Made by a program: the position numbers and the translations under genes. The notes under the pieces are model-generated. The model saw only the letters and a list, made by a program, of their open reading frames with translations. It ran no database searches and was not told the DNA's origin. Of a stretch of DNA of 64,000 nucleotides, positions 10,139-21,289 are shown in pieces; positions within the stretch are counted from its first letter, which is position 1; the number at the start of each line of letters is the position of its first letter. Origin of the DNA: Manis javanica (lineage: Eukaryota; Chordata; Mammalia; Pholidota; Manidae); assembly GCF_040802235.1 (NCBI RefSeq), contig NC_133169.1, forward strand, positions 45,081,034 to 45,145,033, in the 5' to 3' direction.

Positions 10139-10915
10139 CCTCTAGTGGCTTGTGATGGGCGGCTCTCCACAGACAGGGCTTCTGCTTCCTGCCTGGCTGT
10201 TATGGAGTTTATCTCTGCTGTTGCTGTGGGTGTAGCCTGGCTCGGGCTGCTGCTCCAAAATGCTTGAGCCCCATTGGATTGGGAGCAGCCGGGAGGCTGT
10301 TTATCTCCATAAGGGGCCTCTGTGCCCAGGGGGTTAGAGTGCCCAGAGATCCCCAGATTCCCTGACTCTGGACTAAGTGTCCTGCCCTGCCCCTTTAAGA
10401 CTTCCAAAAAGCACTCTCTAATCCGAAACAACAACAGCAACAACAAAAGAAAGAAAAAATTAAATAAATATTTTTTTTAAAAAAAAGAGGGAAAAAAAAG
10501 CCACTCCCATTTCTTTGTTCTCCAGTGTCGGCCTCAGGCACCTGCTCACCAGTCCTGCCACCCTGTTTCCCTAGTATCCAGGACCCCACACGTGCACTGT
10601 GTCTGCGCCCTTGTCTGGATGGCTGGAGCTGTGTGTTCAGCAGTTCTGGACTCCTTCTCCCTCCCTACTGACTCCTCTCCACCTGCCAGGAGCTGGGGGG
10701 AGGGGCGCTCGGGTCCCACCGGGCCGGGGCTTGTATCTTACCCCCTTCCAAGGTGCTGAGTTCTCACAGGTGTGGATGTGGTCTGGATGTTGTCCTGTGA
10801 CCTCTGGTCTCTATTTTAGGAAGAGTTGTCTTTGTTATATTTTCATAGATAAATGTGGTTTTGCGAGGAGATTTCTGCTGCTCTACTCATGCTGCCATCT
10901 TGGCTCTGCCACTCT
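10139..10915 (-). promoter_or_regulatory. L1 5' UTR / internal promoter region
   Basis: On the minus strand the element starts GAGTGGCAGAGCCAAGATGG at 10,915 and continues for about 780 bp. It is GC- and CpG-richer than its surroundings (10,500-10,760), as L1 5' UTRs are. A homopurine/A-rich stretch lies at 10,430-10,500. Confidence 0.8.
10894..10902 (-). promoter_or_regulatory. YY1-type motif at the L1 5' end
   Basis: CAAGATGGC reads on the minus strand at about +14 to +22 from the L1 5' end. In human L1 a YY1 site at nearly the same offset directs accurate transcription start. Function here is inferred by position and sequence only. Confidence 0.6.
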
Positions 10916-10931
10916 CATCCTCAGCCTTTTT
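10916..10931. repeat. Target-site duplication, right copy, of the L1-ERV chimera
   Basis: Identical to 3,037-3,052. It abuts the L1 5' terminus at 10,915, which shows a full-length 5' end. Confidence 0.88.
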
Positions 10932-11747
10932 AAGCTTGCACCTGATGTCGGGAGCTGACTGAGTTATAAAATGCATGACTAAGAGACAGGAACCTAATGC
11001 TGAGACCAGGTCAATCTTATAAAGCTCCTAGAGTTTCTTTTAGGCGCTTGAGGAATTCTGATGGGTTTTCATCAGGCTTCTGGGTAATCTCTCTAAGCTT
11101 ATCATAACTGATAGCCTTTTGGGCAGTTGAGTTCATACCTGCCAATAAGTAGCAAACCATGCGATCCTGCCACAGCTCACCCTCTGGAGTATTATAATCC
11201 CACATGGGTTCCTGTAGTGGAACAGCTTCCCTGCCCATAGGTTCCTGTTCATCTGTGGCATGGGCTTCATTGGCACAGTGCTGTGATGCTGCCATGACAC
11301 GGTCATATTCCTCTGGGTTTAGAGTGGATTGGAGGACTATATGCACATCATATCAGGTGAGCTTGTAAGCTTGAGTGAATTTAACCTGTTTAGTGAACAT
11401 TATGGGGTTGGAGGAAAAAAACCCCAATCACTGTTTTACTTGGGATAAGTCTGCCAGAGAAAAAGGAACATGAACTTGCACTACCCCTTCAGCCCCTGCT
11501 ACCTCCCTCAGAGGAACTATCACGTGAGCTTGAGACCACTGTGACTTAGAGTGGGTTACTGGAGGGCTAGACCATTTGGGCACCAACTGTGGTGAGTAAG
11601 ACTGTGGCGTGTTTGAAGGAGGGGATGGAGGGGCTGACCTTGGCAGTGGGGATACAACCTGGGAATCGATGCAGAGCCTGAAGGCAGGGGACTGGGGTAT
11701 GGGGGAGTTTTATCTATTTTATCCAAAGTAGAGTCAGCACCTGTGGA

Positions 11748-11886
11748 GCAAGATGGCAGTGCGACTGGAAGAGAAGGGGAACAAGATGGTGGAGAAACTG
11801 GAAGAGAAGGAGAACAAGATGGTGAAGAAACCAGAAGAGAAGGAGAACAAGGTGATGGAGAAACCAGAAGAGAAGGAGAAGATGGA
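11748..11886 (-). repeat. Minisatellite-like repeat in ERV gag (p12-like region)
   Basis: About four imperfect copies of a unit near 39 bp (on the plus strand: ACTGGAAGAGAAGGAGAACA, then AGATGGTG). On the minus strand they encode repeated Ser/Pro/Cys/Leu-rich peptides of the type CSPSLPVSPPS. Confidence 0.75.
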
Positions 11887-12739
11887 GGAGAGATACATTG
11901 AGGAAGGGAGCTGGCCCCCACAGTGGGCCTGGAGGAGCGGAAAGTGGGGTAGCCGAGATCCTCCTCCAAGTCCGTCAGAGAAGAGCCTCCCAGTAATAGG
12001 AGGGATAGAGATCAGCGGTCTTGGTGGAGGCCTGGGTTAACAAAACTTGAGAAGGAGTACATTTAACACACAAATCTGGGCATGTGCGCTGAGTCCAAAA
12101 AGCCTGAACATATGAGATTTCACTCCACTTTCCGCTCTGATGGCAATAATTAGTTAAGTCAGCAAGGAGGCCAAAACCGAAAGTTCCCTCAGGGGGCCAA
12201 CGAGATTGGTTGTCCAAGGGATACTGAGGCCAGGCCTGAGAGCAAAGGAAGACCAGCTTCCATTTGTGAATTTCCTGGGACAAATATAGAGTAACCAAAT
12301 TAAAAATGAGACACCACAATGGGGTCTGGACCTCCGCTTTTAAGGGCTGGTTCCCCATGTCTGCGCCACTTCCAACTAATCCTGCTGAGCGGAGTGCCCA
12401 GTGTCCCAAGCACACCAAGTCAGGGGAGATGTCCTGGGAGCCTGGGTGAGGGACTTCTCCCACACAAGAGGGCCAGGGGCAGGCCGGATGCCTGCAGATA
12501 TCCTGGGGCCTGTGGTAGGGACGTCTCCTGTACTTCAGGGCCAGGGGTGGGCCAAATGCCCTCAGAAGGTGGGCTGAACACCCAGGGGCCAATGCGCCCC
12601 TGGATGGAGCTACGATTTCTAACAGACCAGGTGAAATGGCATTAGGAAGGGAAACAGACTGGGGGAAACTGAGGGCCCCCCCAGAAAGCAGGCTGAGGTC
12701 CTGGGTTGAGGAAGGAGGGGGCAGAGCACTCACACTCCT

Positions 12740-12758
12740 TCCCGGGATTTCAGCACCA
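12740..12758 (-). other. Retroviral primer binding site, tRNA-Phe-like
   Basis: On the minus strand TGGTGCTGAAATCCCGGGA starts two bases after the LTR end. It matches the complement of tRNA-Phe 3' sequence apart from one substitution and an extra T. This placement confirms the LTR boundary. Confidence 0.65.
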
Positions 12759-12760
12759 AA

Positions 12761-13188
12761 TGTAATATAAATTCCAATATATTCCAACTGAAGTAAGCGA
12801 AAGAAGAGAGGCAACAAAGGCCAGGCAGTTTATTTGAATGCAATCCCCGGGTGATGTTCTGCAATCTGAAACACAGGCCAGGGAAGTCACACCCAGCAGG
12901 GGAGGCAGCAAGCTTTTAAGGAAGGCAGGGGGAGGGAGAGCAAAGGTGTACAGTGGCATGAGGATTGGCTCATCTAAGGTATGTGGGGGTCTCTCATTGG
13001 CCTTTAGCCAGGTACTGGAAAGTTACCACTAATCCTCTAGCTCAGGGGAAGGGCTCTATTTGGAAGCGTTATCTGATCAGGCTCTGGAATGTTGTCAGAC
13101 CGGAACCTGTTGGTCTCTTTGTCTCATTTGGTAAGGCCTGAGCTTGTCCATCAGGCTCACCCCTTCCCCTGATGCCTCCAGCCTAACA
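12761..13188 (-). mobile_element. 5' LTR of the class I-like ERV
   Basis: Read on the minus strand the LTR starts TGTTAGG at 13,188 and ends TTACA at 12,761, giving TG...CA termini and about 428 bp. It includes a TATA-like CTTAAAAGCT (12,920-12,911) and AATAAA (12,834-12,829) in promoter-to-polyadenylation order. The primer binding site follows two bases later. Confidence 0.82.
12829..12834 (-). promoter_or_regulatory. LTR polyadenylation signal AATAAA
   Basis: It sits about 80 bp downstream of the TATA-like CTTAAAAGCT, as expected for an LTR R region. Confidence 0.6.
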
Positions 13189-16100
13189 CATACGTAGTCA
13201 GAAATACACATTTGGTGACAGAAGAGACGACGTGCTAGCTGGCCTCTCAGAAGCATTTTACAAAGAGCTTTGTTTTATCATATTGGATTTTAAGAAAGCC
13301 CCAAATTCTGTTTCAAATAGTTCTTTAAATGTCTCATATCAGCAATTTCATACTCCACAGAAGTACATCATCATAACACTGAGTCTTACTGAGAGAGAGG
13401 GGAGTGGCTTTTGCAAAGAAGTCTATGTCCTCAGTGCATGAGTTAGCCGAGTGGCTCATGAATCTACATGGTAACAGCTGGTAACAGCTTTCTGCTTTTC
13501 ATCTACTTGTTTGTGATAACTTAATGTTTCCATTTCCAAGGTCTCCACTTGTGTGGAAACTTTCACTCCATGTTTTGCTCAGGAAGTTACCACAGCATCC
13601 CCAACATAAATGAGATCTGAGCAAACACATGAACACTCACCGGATGGCGTCTTTACTACACAAACTGGACAAGAGTTGCCAGTTACCTGATGAAAATATG
13701 TGTTGGAAGGAGTCTTCCCAGCCCAGATACGGGCCTTGCAAATTAGAAGACCGAGCTCCAGTGGCCCAGTTCCAGCTGCAGGAGACACCCCAGCAAGGAA
13801 AGCCTCGGCAGGAAGCCGACTGCTCCGTTTGTATGCAGATCAGAAATAGCTATTATTTTCTACCACTCTATTAGTGTACTTTGTTACAATCAATGTGTAA
13901 TTTGAGCCAGGGCTATTCACTTAATAACTCACCCCTTCTATTCTGTAGAGTATGTAGTGAGATCTCTGTTTTTATTCTTAATACTGGTAATTTGTGATTT
14001 CGCTCCTTTTCTTGTGAATTTTCTCTAGAGTCTTTTATATTCTAATAATATTTTCAAAGAATCAACATTTCTTTGGCTTGAGTTCCTCTATAATGAGTGT
14101 TTTCTGTTTTATTTTGAATTCTGTCTTTGTCTTTATCACTGTTTTATGTTATCTACTTTTGGTTTGGTGTGCTCTTTCTTTCTAGTTTTGTTAAGTGGAA
14201 ATTTGCATAATTTATTTTCAGCCTGTTTCCCTGATTAAGGCTTTTACAGCTATGATTTCACTACTAAGTCCTATAGAAACATATAACAACTTTCAAAATG
14301 TGCTTTGATTATCAATAATAAAAGATGTTCAAGATATTTTAAAATTTGTTCTTGATTTTTTTCTTAGATGTAAGATTTATTTAGAGGGTTTATGTAATTC
14401 AAAATTGTTTGGAGATTTTTATGAATACTATTTTTCACTGGAATGTAAGTTAATTACATACTTAGAGGAGATGTATCTCCTGTGACATCTTGGGAAAGCT
14501 TATTAATTCTCCCCTCAAACAATATTTGTGGGTACTTTATGCCACATTTAGGTGCATGTGTGTGCGTGTGAAGCCCTGTGCTGAGGTAGCCCACACCTCT
14601 ATCGATGTCCTCTCATGCCCAGTTGGCTGCCATTCTCAGCCACTGTAATGGTTCTTTCCTCTATACCTTCAACATGTCCCCTTTCTTTTGCTTCCATGTA
14701 ATTCATTGTCAGACCCAGTTCTGGTTAAAGCCAGCATCTACCTGCCATACATAGGATTCCACACACTAAAGGAGATGTTAAATAAATAGCACGTAATGTT
14801 GCCACTCTAAAATTCATCACCAGTAACCTCCCCTGCATGCACAGTCCCGTGGAGCAGCCTGTCTACACATCTGTTTGCTCCTCCATCCCCCTCAGTGACT
14901 GTCATATGTGCTTTTCTTTTTCCAAGCTTCCAACCCTGACTTGTCCATACACATCTGTATCCTCAGCAACAGACCTATCGAACTGGAAAAAACCCTGAAA
15001 TCCTCCAATGGGACTATCCAGATGCTCAGTCCACTAAGTTCCCCAACGGCCACATTTTGTCCCTGTGCATCTGCCTCCCACCATTTCCTCTGATAATGGA
15101 CTGTGCCCAGGTAAGACAAATGCCTCCATGCATACTCCAGAGATATTGGCATTCTAAAGCTTTTGATGAATCTTCCTGGACTATCTTATCTCAGACATCT
15201 GCAATTCTGTACATATATAGAAGTTGTACATTGGTGCATTTTTCTGCTAATACAAGATAATTGGCTTCTGCAATTATGTGCTATCTTGCTCTTTAAGAAT
15301 TTACAAGTTTTGTTCTTATTATGAGTTTAGCAATTGGTAGCAGTGAAAAATCTTCATTATATTCAGGGTATAACAGCTCTCAACCTGCAAACCTTTCCTA
15401 GTGAAACTGTGCTCATTTCTGTGGGTTCAGTCATTTCTGCTGTGTCTCCCAAGAAAATATACTGTTTTGTTGAATATTAAAGGCTGTCTTCAAAAGACAG
15501 GCCAAATATCTAAGTTAGATGTTTTTAACTAAAATTCATTTTTTCTTTCCATATGTATTTATACTTTATATGTGACTAATAATTATGCTCCATTATAAAT
15601 GTATGCTTTGTAATAGAATTGTGTTAAAACTGCCTCTGTGTCTTTTAGTCACCTCACTCCTTGTTGAGTTCCTGATATTCTCGCCAAGCATTTATGGTCA
15701 TCCAGACCCTCCCACGGGCCCTGCCACGTTTCCTCGTCATCCTGAGTCTCCATGGCAGTGATGCATGAGGAGAGCTGGGCTACAGGCAACGTCTCTGAGC
15801 CCTCGGAAGGCCAGAAAGTAATTTTCCTTGTATTTCAAGTGTGATGGGAACACACTGAAGGTTTCAGAAGAGGGACTGGTGAACTGGGATATCTGCATTT
15901 TAAAAATAAGGGAAAAAAAATTTTTTTTAATGAGTGGAGAAAGAATGTTTTCATCAATTATTGGTAATATAATCTTCCTTCACTAGAGAAATCTTGTTTT
16001 ACTTATATTCATCAGTTCCATTCTGTGGTCCTTAAAATCCACAATAAAACAATTAGAATCTGTTTTATATTAAAACCCTTATTTGAATATGTTAAGATTT

Positions 16101-16399
16101 CCAAAATTTGGAAAAGTTAAGTGCAACTTAAATATAAATGAGCAAACTTCTAAATGTTTATTTTCTCAACTGGTGAATTTGGTTTCAGTATACATAATGA
16201 AAGAATATGAATAGAACAAATAATATAAAAATGAACAAGTATAATTACATCATCCTCAATAGTTTTTTCTATTTTTGACCTACTTTGATCTATCATCTCA
16301 ATTAATCAATATATTTTTGTCTTAAGTATATAGTATGTCCTCATATAAAGTATGAAAATGAGCCATACAGAAGTAGAACAATAACAAGAAAAAAATCTT
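13189..16399. other. Unassigned unique/old-repeat DNA
   Basis: No gene or recognised repeat. The section at 14,890-15,120 is somewhat GC-richer and ends in an AGGTAAGA splice-donor-like site. The 13,579-13,874 block is open on both strands. Neither shows a protein family. Confidence 0.35.
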
Positions 16400-16545
16400 T
16401 TTTTTCACTTTTTTGAGATATAGTTAATCTACAATGTACTGGTTTCACACATACAGCACAGTGATTTAACAATTATATGCATTACTAAATGCTCACTATG
16501 GTAAATATAGTTATGATACGTCAACATACAAAGAAATTGTAATAG
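16400..16545 (-). mobile_element. L1 3' end fragment
   Basis: It contains the diagnostic block seen in the other L1 3' ends here: AGATATAGTTAATCTACAAT, then TACTGGTTTCACACATACAG, then TTAAATGCTCACTA. On the minus strand this is the L1 3' UTR. Confidence 0.7.
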
Positions 16546-16689
16546 TATTGGCTATAGCCCCTATGCAGTGATTCCAACCCAACCTAAGTGGAAGGTAGGG
16601 TTTGAATCTGGACCTTGGATTTTATACACAGTATTGCCCAGAGGTCATGATGTCAAACTAAGGTTTTTAGATGATGAAAATCCCTTTGT

Positions 16690-16710
16690 TCTCGAATTTT
16701 CCATTTGCAG
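16690..16710 (+). other. Splice-acceptor-like site before the OR2T-like pseudogene
   Basis: A pyrimidine-rich TTTTCCATTTGCAG precedes the coding remnant. OR genes usually have their coding exon preceded by an intron in the 5' UTR, so this may be the relic of that acceptor. Confidence 0.45.
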
Positions 16711-17649
16711 GGTCACACAAGCATAAATCATGAAGAGAACACCACATCAGATTTCATTTTTCTAGGACTCTTTAAATACACGAGATGCCACCTTTTCCTC
16801 TTCACAGTGGTGCTGATAATAGCCATTGCTTCTTTCACAGGCAAAGCTCTCATGCTTCTCCTGATTCACCGGGACCCCCGGCTTCACACGCCCATGTACC
16901 TCCTATTGAGCCAGCCTCCCTCATGGAAATGATGCTGGTCTGCATTACTGTGCCCAAGATGGCTGCTGGCTATTTGACTGGCAGGAAGTCCATCTCCCTC
17001 ACTGACTGTGAGCTACAGATCTTTGTCTGCCTCACACTGGGTGATGGAGAGAGTTTTCTCTTATTAGCCATGTCCTATGACCGCTATGTGACTATTTGCC
17101 ACCCCCAGAGATACCCCATCCTCATGAGCTGGCGATTATGCCTGAGAATGTCCTGGGGGTCCTGGTTCCTGGGGGCAGGCTGCTGCCACCCTGAGCTTCC
17201 TATTTAGCAGAGCTCATGAGATTGACCATTTCTTCTGGGAGGCACCCACTCTCATGCGTTTGGCTTGTGCTGACATCTGTCTTTGAGTACGCCATGTACA
17301 CCTGCTGTCTGTTAACGCTGTTGGTCCATCCTGGCTGCTGTTCTCCAGGTGTGTTCTGCAGATGCCCACAAAAAGGCTTTTGCCTCCTGCTCCTCACATT
17401 TGGCTCTGATGGGACTGTTTTTTGGAGCTGCTCTATTTATCTACATGAGACCCAAATCCTACAGTTAAGCTAAGCATGACAAGGTTGTAAGCATTTTATA
17501 TTATCTTCACCCCTGTGCTGAACCCATTCATCTACAGTCTGAAGAACAGTGAGGTCGAGGAAGCCTTGAAAAGGTGGCTGGGGAAACGTGCAAACTTAAA
17601 ACCTCAGCAAATACAAACACACTCTTCAAGGTTACACAGTGTCAAATGA
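16705..17649 (+). pseudogene. Olfactory receptor pseudogene, OR2T-like
   Basis: ORs are single-exon seven-helix odorant receptors of sensory neurons. The remnant reads, across frames, [13 protein letters not shown], the TM1-TM2 linker [14 protein letters not shown]3 with an intact MSYDRYV, HEIDHFF in the second extracellular loop, FATCSSH-like sequence ahead of TM6, and [12 protein letters not shown] at the end. No in-frame ATG is visible at the start. A one-base deletion lies near 16,912. A deletion around 17,180 removes the start of the second extracellular loop, a further shift lies near 17,278, and a TM5-region deletion lies near 17,330. An in-frame stop lies near 17,466. TGA at 17,647 ends the original frame. 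The KSIS and RRLCLR-type segments fit OR2T. Subfamily is by recognition only. Confidence 0.92.
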
Positions 17650-17812
17650 GTCTAAGTTCATGGAGTCACCAACATTTTAAACTATTTTAATCATCTCTCC
17701 TTTAGCGATATGTAAAGAGAAGGTTATGTTTGTTGATTGGTATAATAGGAAGTTAAGAATTGAGTCCATACTGTATTGAGAGATACAATTTATTTTGTTT
17801 TCTGTTTGTGTG

Positions 17813-18370
17813 TCTTTTGTTAACTGTTTTATTGTGGTGTAGTTGATGTACTCTGGTATTGGTCTCAAGTATGCAGTATAGTGGATCTGACAGTTATCTA
17901 CATTATTAAATGCTCACCACACTAGTGTAATGAGTATTTGTCAGCACAGAAGGATATTACACAGTTACCCGCTGTGTTCCCCATGCCGCGCCACCGTCCC
18001 CGTGATGAGCTGATGTCACACTTAGGTTCTGCATCACTTCATCCCCTCTCCCTCTGTCTCCCACCCACCTAACCCCTCGCCTGCGGTGACCACTAGACAC
18101 TTCTCAGTGTCTATGAGTCTCCTGCTGTTTTGTTCATTCTGTTCTGCTTTGTTTTTGTGTTCCACAATAAGTGAAATCATGCGGTATTTTTCTTTCTGTC
18201 TGGCTTATTTCACTGGGCATAATACACTTAAGGTCTATCCGTATAGCCAAAAATAGGATTTCTTTCTTCTTTATGGCTGAATAATATAATATTCCCTTGT
18301 ATATGTTCACCACCTCTTTATCCATTCATCTACTTACGAACACTTGAGTTGCTCACACTAAGCAGTTTTT
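17813..18370 (-). mobile_element. 5'-truncated L1 (3' UTR and ORF2 end)
   Basis: The minus strand encodes the ORF2 C-terminal box (NIYKGILYYSAIKKKEILFLA) at 18,134-18,325 and the L1 3' UTR below it. Confidence 0.85.
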
Positions 18371-20170
18371 ATGGATTATTTTGTATTCTGGAAGAACTCT
18401 GTAAGTGCTCTGAATCCCATTTTCTGAATGAGGAAATGGAGGGATGGAAAAATTACAAATTGTTCCCAGTGTCACTCATCAAGTAAATGTTAAAATGTGT
18501 CTTTGAAGCTTGTCCCCCAAGCTGAGACATTTTCTTTATTTCCAGTAATTTACTTTGAACATTGTTTCCTATGCCTTTATTTCATATGTTTCTAAGAACT
18601 AAGTATAGGGATTCTATCAGACAAATGAGAACAACACTTTTTAGCAGTAATCTAAAATACAAGCCCATGGGAAAGGGGGAAGTGAACCACTTAGATGTAA
18701 GTGTTATATTGTTATGGTTTTTACATTTTCTCCCAGCCTGTTATACTTGGTGTTTAAAGGCAAACCTTTGTAATTCATTCAAGTTTTTATATAAGTTATA
18801 CATATGTGTACACACACACAGAAATTTATGTATTTCCTCAGACTCTGGTTGTAGTTGCAATGGCCAATCTGTTTTATATCACAACTAAATTCTCTTTCTT
18901 GAAACTGTTGAGAAATGATGTTTAAAGTTTCTGTTGACTAATGATGAATATGAGGTCCATAGATACTAACTCAAATACATAAATATGATTACTTTTAATG
19001 TGCTATCAAAGCTGAGTAAGATTCAACCTCTGTTTCTTAAAAGATGTATGGGTCCCTTTACCACTTCATGTGTGCAGCTCATGAGCTATTTCTCATATTA
19101 AATGTGGGCACTTCTTAAGTGTTGGGGACTTTGAAAAGAGGATAAACATGACTATTTCTTCTGTTAGAGGGGGACAGAGCCAGACAGATAGGGCAGAAAG
19201 CGCTGATCATCAAAACCAAACTGTCACCAGAGATTGCATAACAAGTTGGCTTAGAGAATTTTATGACAAACCTAAATTCCTTACAGCTACAATGAACAAG
19301 GAATGAAATCAGTTTCAAACATTCAGAGAGAAATAACTGCTGAAAAAACTTCTGTGGCCAGTGACAATCCAGTGTGAGTGTCTGAGATATAAACACTATT
19401 GCAACAGACTTCAATCCCAAAACAAATGTCTTACAGCAATGTAGGAAATCTCCATCTTCACAATGAGTCAGAAATACCAATATCGTGTGCATGTTTATGG
19501 TAGTACTTTATCCAGTGCATGTAGAACCTGGACACATGTCCACAGAGATTATCTCAGACACCGAGGATGTGAGGAGAAAAAAGTTAACTTTTCAAGTGTA
19601 AGAGTTTGTTTTCCTTGTTTGTTATCCTCCTCAACCAGTGTTACAATAAAAAAAGGAATGTAATTGCTAATATTCTGTCAATTATGCCATCAAAAGTATT
19701 TTCATCTCTTAAGATGGTTGAAGTTGACACATTTAAATTCAGTCATGGAAATTTAATTTTTTATCCCCAATTAATTTATCATCAGAAAGGTATATTTTAG
19801 AATATATTAATTAGAAAGTGGCATGTTAAGCCTATTAAATATGATAAGGATAAAATATTTAAACAGGACAACTATTGAGTCTAATTTATAGGAAGAAACT
19901 CTAAGAAAAAAACACAGGATGAATATTATATGTAAGCAAATGTAACACTCTAATAAAAATGTACTATATACTTGTAAAAAGAACAATATAATTCATAGGA
20001 ATGATATTTTAGACCAGTCATCTGACCATAATGAAATCAAATATGAAATCAGTAATGCAGTGATAATTTCCAAATAGCTTTGGAAATTATGTGCATCCAT
20101 ATCTTTATTGTTTTGAATGCCTTTGGGAGATCCTAATGTCAATTCCTTAGTAATGTTTTACATGGAAAAA
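18371..20170. other. Unassigned DNA, possible MIR fragment at 18,410-18,490
   Basis: A stretch with CATTTTCTGAATGAGGAAA followed by a GTCACTCATCAAGTAA resembles the MIR core and tail. The rest, including the 19,100-19,500 block open on the minus strand, is not recognised. Confidence 0.35.
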
Positions 20171-21160
20171 GTTTCCTTTTTTAATTGAAAAATAGTTGAT
20201 ACACAATATTATATTGGTTTCAAGTATATAAGACAGTGATTCAACTGTTACACACATTATTAAATCCTCACCCCAACTAGTGCAGTTACTCTTTGTCAGT
20301 ATAGAAAACTGTCACAGAACCACTGACTGTATTCTCTCTGCCGCACTCCCATTCCTGTGACCACCTTATATTGTGACTGAGATTCTGTCTCTTCCCAGAC
20401 CCCCAGGCAGCCCAGCACCCACCCCAAATCCTCCCCTGTGGTGGCCGCTGGTCACTGATCAGTGTCTGTGAGTCTACTGCAGTTTTGTTCATTTTGCTCA
20501 GTTTTGTTTTTAGATTCCAAAAATAAGTGAAATCATGATATTTGTCTTTCTCTGCTTGCCTTTTTCATATAGCATTATACCCTGTAAGTCCATCCATGTT
20601 GTTACAAAAGGCAAGATTTCCTTCTTTTTGTGGCTGAATAATATTCCTTTGTGCATATGCACCAACTCTTCTTTACCCATTCATCTGTTGATGGACACTT
20701 TGGTTGCTTTCATATCTTGGCTATTGTAAATTATGTGGCAGTAAACATAAAGGTGTACATATCATTTTAAATATATTTTATTTTATTTCAGAAAATTCCT
20801 AGAAGTCAGTTCCTAGGTTGTATGGCATTTCTAATTTTCATTTTCTGAGGAACCTCCACACTGCTTTCTGTAGTGGCGGCACCAATTTACATTCCCACCA
20901 GCAGTGGAGGAAGGTTCCCTTTTCTCCATATCCTCTCCAACACTTGCTATTTCTTGTCTTTTGGGTATCGGCCATTCTAAACTAGTGTGAGGAGGGAACT
21001 CATTGCGTTTCTGATTTGTATTTCACTTATAATTAGCAATGTGGAGTATCTTTTCATGTGCCTGTTTGCCACTTTGGCAAAATGTGTGTTCCTGTTCTCT
21101 ACCCATTTTTAGTTAGATTATTTGGTATTTTTGGTGTTGAGTTTAGAAAAATTTTCCAAA
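20171..21160 (-). mobile_element. 5'-truncated L1 (3' UTR and ORF2 C-terminal region)
   Basis: It has the 3' UTR block with ACACAATATTATATTGGTTT, the decayed ORF2 terminal box around 20,530-20,750, and CATTCCCACCAGCAGTG further into ORF2. Confidence 0.85.
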
Positions 21161-21289
21161 ATTACTGCTGATATGTTTTTCATAGATATCTAGAAAATGT
21201 AGAGGCAGTATATCAGAGAGCATGAATGGTAAGGTTGTGTGATGTGGGGAGTTATTTTGAATAAATCTTCTTCAAGGGGTAATTTATTT

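Larger units (their letters stand above)
3060..10915 (-). mobile_element. Full-length LINE-1 with retroviral env-PPT-LTR 3' extension (chimeric retrotransposon)
   Basis: One inserted unit of about 7.86 kb, bounded by a 16 bp target-site duplication and ending in poly(A). In order on the minus strand: 5' UTR (10,915-10,139), ORF1 (10,138-9,184, split by a U6 retropseudogene), an inter-ORF gap of about 195 bp, ORF2 (8,988-5,215), an L1 3' UTR with G-rich tracts (5,214-4,891), an A-rich L1 end (4,890-4,862), an unassigned 140 bp piece, then retroviral env sequence, a polypurine tract and LTR U3-R. A normal L1 would end at about 4,862. The target-site duplication encloses the extension, so L1 and ERV parts moved together. 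Both ORFs are broken, so it is inactive now. Confidence 0.85.
10932..12760 (-). mobile_element. Class I-like ERV, 5' part: leader and gag (matrix, p12-like, capsid)
   Basis: After the primer site (12,758-12,740) the minus strand has a leader and then a gag frame. A start giving MGNQPLKAEV at about 12,358 fits a myristoylated matrix N-terminus (Gly2). The matrix part continues with a Trp/Pro-rich LDNQSRWPPEGTFGFG region common to class I ERV Gag. A Ser/Pro repeat region (about 11,890-11,748) resembles p12. The capsid part is read at 11,346-11,017, with GELWQDRMVCYLLAGM and the conserved KPDENPSEFLKRL. Frameshifts and stops separate these blocks. The gag frame is cut by the L1 and resumes at 3,036. 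Confidence 0.88.

Noticed and set aside
11753-12040. Glu/Lys-rich plus-strand open frame over the ERV repeat
   Set aside because: It is the complement of the Ser/Pro-rich gag repeat. The minus strand carries the ERV gag order.
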